Shown here one piece after another: positions 15,109 to 20,625 of a stretch of DNA of 20,625 nucleotides. Source of the DNA: CAZTAK01 sp964611585 (GTDB lineage Bacteria > Pseudomonadota > Alphaproteobacteria > SHVP01); assembly GCA_964611585.1 (NCBI GenBank), contig CAZTAK010000050.1, positions 1-20,625 on the forward strand. Direction: 5' to 3'. The stretch's first letter is position 1. Each line of letters starts with the position of its first letter. The position numbers and the translations under genes are program-made. A model generated the notes under the pieces. It saw only the letters and a program-made list of their open reading frames with translations, did not search any database and was not told where the DNA came from.

Positions 15109-16125
15109 CTAACGCATCGGCGGCGCGTACAGAATGCCGCCGTCCTTGTAGAGGGCATTCAAACCGCGCGCGAGTCCGAGCGGCGTGCTGGTGCCGAGAT
15201 AGCGTTCGAAAATCTCGGCGTAGTTGCCACCGGCCTTGATCACGGCGACCGCCCAGTTCGCCTTCAAGCCCAGCATCGCGCCGAGTGAACCCTCGGAGCC
15301 CAGCATCCGGTTGATTTCCGGATTATTGGTGCCGCGGGCTTTCGAATCGACGTTGCCCTGGGTGACGCCGTATTCCTCGGCGTTGATCAGGACGTTGAGC
15401 GTCCAGCGCGCGATGTCGGCCCACTGGTCATCGCCCTGGCGGACCAGCGGTCCCAACGGCTCTTTCGAGATGATCTCGGGAAAGACCATGTGCGCATCGG
15501 CGTCCTCGAACGTCGTCTTGGTGGCGGCGAGGCCCGACGCATCCGTAGTGTAGACGTCGCAGCGTTCGGACTCATAGGCGACGCGGGCTTCCTCGTTGGT
15601 TTCGATCGGAACCGGTTCGTAACTGATTCCATTTACGCGGAAGAAGTCGGCGAGGTTGAGTTCGGTTGTCGTACCGGTCTGGATGCAGACCGAGGCGCCG
15701 TCGAGTTCCGTCGCGGAACTTACGCCCAGCGAATTACGGCCGATGAAGCCCTGGCCGTCATAGTAGGAAACACCGATGAAGGTGAAGCCAAGATCGACAT
15801 CGCGCGAGAATGTCCAGGTCGTGTTCCGCGACAACACATCGACCTCGCCCGACGCGAGTGCCGGAAACCGGTTCTTGCCGGTGAGGTTGACGTACTGAAC
15901 CTTGTCGGGATCACCGAGAACCGCCGCCGCGACGGCGCGGCAATAGGCGGCGTCGAAACCGACCCAGTTGCCGGCGTCGTCGGTGTAGGCAAAGCCCGGC
16001 AGGCCGGTGTTGATGCCGCATTTGAGTACGCCTGCGGCTTTGACGTCGTCGAGGGTCGCGGCGTTGGCCGAGAAGGAAATTAGCGCAACCAAAGCCGCGC
16101 CCATCAGGGTCCATACAAATCTCAT
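15109..16125 (-). CDS. aapJ: General L-amino-acid ABC transporter, periplasmic binding protein
   Basis: The 338-residue solute-binding protein has a Sec signal peptide (1-22, cleavage after ANA) and starts its mature part with ATLDDVKAAGVLKCGI. This opening and GFDAAYCRAVAAAVLGD, DVLSRNTTWTFSRD and YVPL-equivalent segments are typical of AapJ, which binds many L-amino acids in the periplasm and delivers them to AapQM. Length matches rhizobial AapJ (341). The ribosome binding site GGGAGG is strong and sits within a short palindrome (16127-16137). The promoter must lie in the 159-bp gap after the gamma-glutamyltransferase gene, unless the genes are co-transcribed; I see only a possible -10 (TATATT) there without a convincing -35. 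Confidence 0.96.
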   Translation of the reverse strand: MRFVWTLMGAALVALISFSANAATLDDVKAAGVLKCGINTGLPGFAYTDDAGNWVGFDAAYCRAVAAAVLGDPDKVQYVNLTGKNRFPALASGEVDVLSRNTTWTFSRDVDLGFTFIGVSYYDGQGFIGRNSLGVSSATELDGASVCIQTGTTTELNLADFFRVNGISYEPVPIETNEEARVAYESERCDVYTTDASGLAATKTTFEDADAHMVFPEIISKEPLGPLVRQGDDQWADIARWTLNVLINAEEYGVTQGNVDSKARGTNNPEINRMLGSEGSLGAMLGLKANWAVAVIKAGGNYAEIFERYLGTSTPLGLARGLNALYKDGGILYAPPMR

Positions 16126-16126
16126 T

Positions 16127-16137
16127 GGGAGCCTCCC
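16127..16137 (-). promoter_or_regulatory. aapJ ribosome binding site within a short palindrome
   Basis: The minus strand reads GGGAGGCTCCC just before the aapJ ATG. GGGAGG (16137-16132) is a near-perfect Shine-Dalgarno sequence, and GGGAG/CTCCC are complementary with one base between them. The loop is too short for a stable hairpin alone, so its control value is speculative; as a ribosome binding site it is strong. Confidence 0.6.
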
Positions 16138-16284
16138 TTATTCGTTGATTGCCTGAATATACATCAGAAACGGCAATTATCGAATTCCCGTTGGCGCCAC
16201 GTCCTAAGAACCTTGTTGTACCTGCCGGGCGTTGTTGCGCCTATGTTCTCATGGGACCCGGTTATTCACGGGCCCGCACAGACC

Positions 16285-18066
16285 CTAGCGGCAGACTGCA
16301 TACCCTTGCATTCCGCGGGGATTCGCCGCGGCGCGAACCAGACCCTTGTCGCGCGAGACCGCCGACATGCGCCCCTCCGACCATGCCGGGCCGGTCTCGA
16401 CCCCATGGCCGCGGCGTTCGAGTTCGGCCACGGTATCGGCGCCGAACCGGCTTTCCACGACCAAGTGCCCCGGCTGCGCCGCCCGTGGGAAAAACGAACT
16501 CGGGCAATGGCCGCTGTGAAAGGACGGCGTGTCGATCATTTCCTGCAAGTTCATGCCGTGATCGATGTGGTGCAGAAGACACGTGACCTGCCACTGGTCC
16601 TGCTGATCGCCGCCGGGCGTTCCCATCGCGACGTACGGGCTGCCGCCGCGGAACACCAGCGTCGGCGTGAGTGTCGTGCGCGGGCGTTTGCCCGGCTCGA
16701 GCGAGGACGGCAACCCCTCCTCGAGCCAGAACATTTGCGCCCGCGTGTTAAGCGAAAATCCGAGCTCGGGCACCACGGGCGAGGATTGCAACCAACCGCC
16801 GGAGGGCGTCGCGCTGACCATGTTGCCCCAGCGGTCGACGACATCGAGATGGCAGGTATCGCCGCGAACCCCGCCCGGTGACGCCGTCGTCGGGTCGCCG
16901 ACCCCGGCATCCGCCGCGCTTGGACCACGCGCCAGATCCGGCAGCCGCGGCGCCCTACCGCCGGGCGAACCGGGACGAAGATCGAGCGACGCCGCGCCGG
17001 TCACCAGCGCCCGGCGTTCGTCGTTGTAGGCATCCGACAAAAGGTCGCCCAGCGGTACATCAACGAACGCCGGATCGCCGTACCACGCCTCGCGGTCCGA
17101 AAAGGCGAGCTTGGCGCATTCAACCACGGTGTGAACGAAGTCCGGTCCGGTCGGGTCCATCGCCGCCACGTCGAAGCCCTTCAAGAGCGCCAGCTGTTGC
17201 AGGAATACCGGCGCCTGCGCCCACGGACCGGATTTGAACACCGTATGGCCGCAGTAATCGTAGGAAAGCGGGTCCTCGTAACCGGCCTCCCAGCCGGCCA
17301 TGTCCGTGCCGCTGAGGACGCCGCGGTGGCGCGCGCCCGAAGCATCGAGGACTTCGTTGTCGCGGCAGAACCGGTCGATGGCTTCGGCGACGAACCCCTG
17401 CGACCAGGATTCGCGCGCCTTGTCGATTTGCGCTTCGCGCCCGGAAGGACCCTTTGCCTCATCGAGAATCCGCCGCCAGGTTGCGGCAAGCGCCTTATTG
17501 GCGAACACGGTTCCCGGCGCCGGAACCTCGCCGCCCGGCAGGAATACTGCCGCCGAGGTCGTCCATTCGCTGCTGAACAGGTCGCGCACCGAGGCGATCG
17601 TGTCCGAAATCCCGGGCACCAGCGGCACGCCCTGGTCGGCATAGCCGAGCGCGCGGGCAAAGATGTCTTCGAGGCCGAGCGTTCCGAAATCGCGCAGCAT
17701 CGTCATCCACGCATCGAATGCACCGGGAATTACCGTGGCCAGCAGGCCGGTTCCGGGAATGAGGTCGAGCCCCTCGCCCCGGTAATGGGCGATGGTGGCG
17801 CCGGCCGGCGCGGGGCCTTGGCCGCACAACACGCGCACGCGCTCCTCGGCCGCGTTGTAGAGAAGTATCGGCACATCGCCGCCGGGTCCGTTGAGGTGAG
17901 GTTCCGCGACCTGCAGCACCAGGGCGGCCGCGACGGCGGCGTCAAATGCGTTGCCGCCCTGCTCGAGAATCGCCATGCCCGCCGCCGAGGCGAGCCAGTG
18001 GGTCGAGGCGACGGCGCCGAAGGTGCCGGCCAATTCGGGCCGGGTCGTGAAAAGCGGGCTGGTCAC
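16285..18066 (-). CDS. Gamma-glutamyltransferase family protein (YwrD-like)
   Basis: The 593-residue Ntn-hydrolase is made as one chain that normally cleaves itself before a catalytic threonine; here this is Thr404 in RGDTCHLDVVD, followed by WGNMVSATPSGGW and GKRPRTTLTPTLV. The N-terminal part shows the family features GGNAFDAAVAAAL (38-50) and HLNGPGGD (57-64). Gamma-glutamyltransferases transfer or hydrolyse the gamma-glutamyl group of glutathione and similar compounds. No signal peptide is visible, unlike E. coli Ggt, so a cytoplasmic role is likely. I chose the GTG at 18066 because GGAGGA lies nine bases upstream; the frame continues upstream to 18249 but that segment lacks family homology. 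It precedes aapJ on the same strand by 159 bp. Confidence 0.92.
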   Translation of the reverse strand: MTSPLFTTRPELAGTFGAVASTHWLASAAGMAILEQGGNAFDAAVAAALVLQVAEPHLNGPGGDVPILLYNAAEERVRVLCGQGPAPAGATIAHYRGEGLDLIPGTGLLATVIPGAFDAWMTMLRDFGTLGLEDIFARALGYADQGVPLVPGISDTIASVRDLFSSEWTTSAAVFLPGGEVPAPGTVFANKALAATWRRILDEAKGPSGREAQIDKARESWSQGFVAEAIDRFCRDNEVLDASGARHRGVLSGTDMAGWEAGYEDPLSYDYCGHTVFKSGPWAQAPVFLQQLALLKGFDVAAMDPTGPDFVHTVVECAKLAFSDREAWYGDPAFVDVPLGDLLSDAYNDERRALVTGAASLDLRPGSPGGRAPRLPDLARGPSAADAGVGDPTTASPGGVRGDTCHLDVVDRWGNMVSATPSGGWLQSSPVVPELGFSLNTRAQMFWLEEGLPSSLEPGKRPRTTLTPTLVFRGGSPYVAMGTPGGDQQDQWQVTCLLHHIDHGMNLQEMIDTPSFHSGHCPSSFFPRAAQPGHLVVESRFGADTVAELERRGHGVETGPAWSEGRMSAVSRDKGLVRAAANPRGMQGYAVCR

Positions 18067-18242
18067 GTCTGGTCGTCCTCCGATCCCAAGTCGTCGCGGG
18101 CGCCTGTTCCCGTCGCGGCAATCAAACGCAGTGCGCGCGCCGCACCGCATCGTCGCCGACGCGGGCCCCCAGAGTGCCCGCCGCTGAGCCTGATTATACG
18201 ATAGTCTGTGCCGATGCCGCAGACCGCGAACCGACGCCTGAC

Positions 18243-18581
18243 GTGACACCGCGCCTCAAGACGGCGCTGTGGGTGCAGGCACAGGTGCGCCGGTGCGATC
18301 TCGAACTGATCCCGGTTGTAGTCGCGCGCAGGGGCGACCCGGATGCCGGCAGCGTGTTGCTCAAGCTCCTGCGCCGGGGCGGGTGCTGCCTGGTGCTGCG
18401 CCGCATTACCCGACTCGACGGCGGCATGGGCTGGATGGTCGGCGGCGGCGGCGGCGAAATTCCGGAATCCGAGGCGGACGAATACGCGCGCCAGGAAATC
18501 GAATTCGACCGCGACCTGTGGGTCGTCGAGATCGAAGACTTCGACGAACGCTACGAACTGGACGGGCCGATCGAAGCCTAG
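18243..18581 (+). CDS. DUF1491 family protein
   Basis: The 112-residue protein matches DUF1491, a small family found mainly in Alphaproteobacteria with no known function. It opens with RLKTALWVQAQVRRCDLE, continues with PVVVARRGDPDAGSVLLKL and has an acidic C-terminus that includes EYARQEIEFDRDLWVVEIED. I chose the GTG at 18243 because family members begin two or three residues before RLK; the frame is open from a GTG at 18174, but that N-terminal extension is unlike the family. No Shine-Dalgarno sequence precedes either start. It is divergent from the gamma-glutamyltransferase gene. The stop codon lies within the base of the following palindrome. Confidence 0.88.
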   Translation: MTPRLKTALWVQAQVRRCDLELIPVVVARRGDPDAGSVLLKLLRRGGCCLVLRRITRLDGGMGWMVGGGGGEIPESEADEYARQEIEFDRDLWVVEIEDFDERYELDGPIEA

Positions 18582-18612
18582 AGCGGTTCCGTTCTGGTCG
18601 GAACCACTCTAG
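18578..18612 (+). terminator. Terminator-like palindrome after DUF1491 gene
   Basis: CTAGAGCGGTTCCG (18578-18591) and CGGAACCACTCTAG (18599-18612) pair at 13 of 14 positions around a seven-base loop and are followed by TTTTCTTG. The stop codon TAG (18579-18581) is part of the stem. Stem length and the T tract fit a Rho-independent terminator; it may also belong to a dispersed alphaproteobacterial intergenic repeat. Confidence 0.75.
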
Positions 18613-18942
18613 TTTTCTTGCCGCTCCCGGCCGCGGACTAAAGGGTCCGCGCCTGCGCGGGCGCGCCGCGAAAGCGGCGGGCCGCCCTGCGGCCAGGTGC
18701 GATTCCCGGCGAACCGGAATCGCCTTAGATTTGTTTCCCGGCCGGGTGCGGTGTCAGCGCCGGGCGGGTCCACAACCTGATCAAATCAGCAAGGCCCGAT
18801 CCGGCAAATCAGCACCGCCTGATCCGGCAATCCGGTATATCCTAATTTGGATCAAGTCATACTCACCCCAAACCGCTCATAAACAAGGCGGGGCGGAAGG
18901 CGGACCGGATACGGCATGCCGTGCCGGCGGAGGGCGACAGAA
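18613..18942. other. Repeat-rich intergenic stretch
   Basis: No gene is visible. Small inverted repeats are packed in the left part: GCGGAC/GTCCGC and GGCCGC/GCGGCC each in perfect pairing, and GCGATTCC/GGAATCGC at about 18707-18731. Further right are a CTGAT-CAA-ATCAG palindrome (18777-18789) and a 23-bp tandem repeat. The right end must hold the promoter of the membrane-protein gene, but no clear -35/-10 pair can be chosen. Confidence 0.6.
18783..18828. repeat. 23-bp imperfect tandem repeat upstream of membrane-protein gene
   Basis: Units 18783-18805 and 18806-18828 both start AAATCAGCA and end GATCCGGC, agreeing at 20 of 23 positions; AATCCGG follows as a partial third copy. The first unit overlaps the palindrome CTGAT-CAA-ATCAG. 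Its place about 115-160 bp upstream of the next start codon would suit a regulator-binding site, which is inference. Confidence 0.6.
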
Positions 18943-19614
18943 ATGTATATCGAGACCCAAGGCGTTTTGATCTTTTTTCATGTGCTGCTGTTCGGCTACT
19001 GGCTGGGCGCCGACCTCGGCGTGTTCTATTGCGACAGTCAGCTCACGCGCGAGGATCTTTCGCTCGACGAGCGGCTGCGCGTGCGGCAGATCCGCCGCAA
19101 GATCGACATGGCGCCGCGGACCTGCGTGCCCCTGATCCTGCCGCTCGGATTCATGCTCGCCGTGCAATGGGACTCGCCGGTTGACGGCTGGTGGCTGGTG
19201 CTGATCTGGGTGCTGAGCCTTGCCTGGCTTGCGAGCCTGTGGGCGGTGCGGCTCACGCTCGAAACGCCAGTCGGACGGGTACTCGAAAAGTACGACCGCT
19301 TCATCTGGTACGTCGTTGCCGCCGTGACGCTCGCCTTTGGCCTCTATACGCTGATTACCGGCGAGCCGATTGCCGAACGCTGGATCGCCACCAAGATTCT
19401 TCTCTACGGATTCATGGTCGTGAGTGCGATCTGGATTCTGAGCGCGGCCGACCGGTGGCCGCCCATCTTTGAGATGGTCCGTGCCGGCGGCGAGCAACGC
19501 ATCGAAGGCGAGAAACGGATGAAAAGGAACCGCATCAACTGCGGCAGCGCCGCGGGTACGCTGTGGTTCATCGTCCTGCTGATCGCCTTCGTCGGCGCCA
19601 CCAAACCGTTCTAG
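18943..19614 (+). CDS. Six-helix integral membrane protein, function unknown
   Basis: The 223-residue protein has six predicted transmembrane segments (about 7-28, 60-76, 83-102, 119-138, 150-168 and 203-219). The first helix contains His13 within FFHVLLFGYWLGADLG, and the loop 29-58 is rich in Arg and Asp (LTREDLSLDERLRVRQIRR). A basic cytoplasmic stretch (180-200) precedes the last helix. The histidine in helix 1 and overall size faintly recall CopD/haem-binding small membrane proteins, but no haem or copper motif is established, so I do not assign a function. The ATG at 18943 is preceded by GGAGG with nine bases of spacing. It is apparently a single-gene unit. Confidence 0.82.
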   Translation: MYIETQGVLIFFHVLLFGYWLGADLGVFYCDSQLTREDLSLDERLRVRQIRRKIDMAPRTCVPLILPLGFMLAVQWDSPVDGWWLVLIWVLSLAWLASLWAVRLTLETPVGRVLEKYDRFIWYVVAAVTLAFGLYTLITGEPIAERWIATKILLYGFMVVSAIWILSAADRWPPIFEMVRAGGEQRIEGEKRMKRNRINCGSAAGTLWFIVLLIAFVGATKPF

Positions 19615-20235
19615 GAAGGGCGCACTCGATCATACCGCGCCCCTTGGGCCGCCACGGCACCAGCGCCGGACGCACCGCGACTAGTGCCGCATCCTCATCG
19701 CCGATCAGGAGCACGGTCCGGTGCATTCCTGGACGATCTGTGGCGGCCCCACAGAATGGTCGGCCCTGTCCCAGGGCGAGCGTTGCACCGGACGCGGTCG
19801 ATATTTCCCCGAGGCCGGAGGCGACCGTGTTTCCGAGAACCCTTGATGCGCTACGCCAATCAGTCCTGCCCAGCGCGCTTGAGTTCCTGGGCTGGTTTTG
19901 GTCCATCTGGCCCGAGCGCGACCTGCGCCCCAGCCTCAAGCACTGGCTGGAGACGTAGCGTCCGCGGCCGGCCTCCAAAGACCGTCTCTAGGCGGTACGC
20001 GGCACGGACCCGTAACGGTTGGCACGGTTCTGTTGTGCCTGTGATCACCAGGATCGGGCTGGTGCGGCTCTGCGGTCCGCTAATCGACCGCTCGGCGAGC
20101 TTCGGCCTCGGCGGCGGCGGGGAACCCGTTGGTGGCGCGGATGAGACAGGAAAAAAGGACAAGTCAAACCCGCTAGATCCATCATTCCAATCCCGCGTCA
20201 GCGGGTTCGTTCAATCCCTCTCATGGGTCCTGAGC
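19615..20235. other. Stretch without a recognised gene
   Basis: No family motif, tRNA or complete mobile element is recognised. Open frames exist on both strands and overlap each other; a 43-codon plus-strand frame at 19827 has a good ribosome binding site, and a minus-strand frame ending at 19860 has fair codon use but no convincing start. Inverted repeats at 20167-20207 lie downstream of the minus-strand gene at the window edge. The region may be decayed coding sequence. Confidence 0.5.
19827..19958 (+). CDS. Possible 43-residue small protein
   Basis: A GTG at 19827 is preceded by GGAGG (19817-19821) at five bases. The predicted product starts MFPRTLDALRQSVLPSALE and continues with a tryptophan-rich segment (FLGWFWSIWPERD) and a basic end (RPSLKHWLET). 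Its second half uses mostly G- or C-ending codons, as real genes in this window do. No known family is recognised. A minus-strand open frame covers the same bases, so this is either a small membrane-associated protein, the tail of a decayed gene, or chance. Confidence 0.35.
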   Translation: MFPRTLDALRQSVLPSALEFLGWFWSIWPERDLRPSLKHWLET

Positions 20236-20625
20236 CTAGCACTGCCTCAGGTTCTCCTTGTCTGGGCCGGCGCAGGGGATCTGTCCGCCGACTTGGCCCG
20301 TAAGGTCCTGCTGGCCGATGGCCTGCATCATCTTCCGGGCGTTGGCATCGCTGGGCGATTTGATCAACGCCGCCGCCTGAGGCACAGCCTGTAGCACGGC
20401 CGTGGCATCGGCGGCGCGCTTCATCTGTGCTGCCTTGTATTGGGAGTCCTCGGTCTTGGACGCGGCTTCGATGGCGGAAACCAGCTTTGCCGCCTGGCCC
20501 GCAACGAACAGCCTACTTAGCTGCGCCGGCGAACGTTCATCGAGCCAATGGCGCATCCTGCCCTGGGAGAACATGACGATTTCGAAGGATTGGTTGATTG
20601 GATGTTCGGCTCCCAGCATCTTGGC
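20236..20625 (-). CDS. Unrecognised alanine-rich protein, C-terminal part (cut by window edge)
   Basis: The frame stays open to the window edge and ends at TAG (20238-20236), giving about 129 visible residues. An ATG at 20619 is possible but its upstream region is out of view, so I treat the gene as 5'-truncated by the window. The visible part is mostly helical and rich in Ala, Lys and Gln: HPINQSFEIVMF, then MRHWLDERSPAQL, then AKLVSAIEAASK and KRAADATAVLQAVPQAAALI, ending QIPCAGPDKENLRQC with two cysteines. Codon use has strong G/C bias at third positions, which supports coding. I do not recognise the family; a structural or conjugation-associated protein would fit the composition but nothing proves it. 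Confidence 0.6.
   Translation of the reverse strand, partial: AKMLGAEHPINQSFEIVMFSQGRMRHWLDERSPAQLSRLFVAGQAAKLVSAIEAASKTEDSQYKAAQMKRAADATAVLQAVPQAAALIKSPSDANARKMMQAIGQQDLTGQVGGQIPCAGPDKENLRQC

Noticed and set aside
16150..16165. Possible -10 (TATATT on minus) for aapJ
   Set aside because: No acceptable -35 at 16 to 18 bases; NtrC/sigma54 signature also absent.
16248..16282. Possible terminator after the gamma-glutamyltransferase (GGGACCCG/CGGGCCC)
   Set aside because: The arms pair only with a bulge and no T tract follows; not strong enough to annotate.
17131..18204. A 357-codon plus-strand open frame opposite the gamma-glutamyltransferase
   Set aside because: No motifs, low-complexity Arg/Gly content and full overlap with a well-supported gene.
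1..20625. CRISPR array, tRNA genes, complete transposon or toxin-antitoxin/defence system
   Set aside because: No regular direct repeats with spacers, no tRNA cloverleaf ends, no transposase or nuclease-pair genes could be seen.

Overview
The window looks like chromosomal DNA of a GC-rich alphaproteobacterium, probably Rhodospirillales-like. The evidence is the 16S rRNA 5' end, an alphaproteobacterial boxA leader, an AapJQMP transporter and a DUF1491 protein. No replicon genes, CRISPR array, tRNA or complete insertion sequence is visible. Assignments rest on reading motifs by eye; no database search was run.

Left end (1-932): the first 58 bases of a 16S rRNA gene read leftwards on the minus strand. 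Its leader holds a boxA element and two promoters, each with a 17-base spacer. Upstream of these is a degenerate 18-bp tandem repeat that reads as collagen-like Gly-X-Y triplets on the minus strand and is split by one extra base.

Housekeeping and metabolic genes (933-9060): a patatin-like lipase and an OmpA-domain lipoprotein (plus strand); an FAD-dependent oxidoreductase (minus) divergent from an enoyl-reductase-like MDR enzyme paired with a two-helix membrane protein; an NTF2-like protein; a small exported protein with a cysteine pair; a YhgE/Pip-like membrane protein; and a TauE/SafE exporter. The tauE-amidase gap carries three successive palindromes.

Nitrogen and amino-acid block (9058-18066, all minus strand): gamma-glutamyltransferase, aapJ, aapQ, aapM, aapP, a stand-alone DUF123/GIY-YIG-like protein, an HSL-family esterase and an amidase. 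The aap genes are tightly packed. A hairpin with a T-rich tail lies between aapJ and aapQ, where differential expression of the binding protein is common. The block plausibly imports L-amino acids and releases them from gamma-glutamyl compounds and amides.

Right end (18243-20625): a DUF1491 gene ending inside a terminator-like palindrome, a repeat-rich gap, a six-helix membrane protein of unknown function, then about 620 bases with only a weak 43-residue small ORF, and finally the C-terminal part of an unrecognised alanine-rich minus-strand protein cut by the window edge. I see no convincing new defence or mobile system. The most unusual items are the collagen-like repeat beside the rRNA promoters, stop codons embedded in TAGAGC palindromes, and the unexplained right end.
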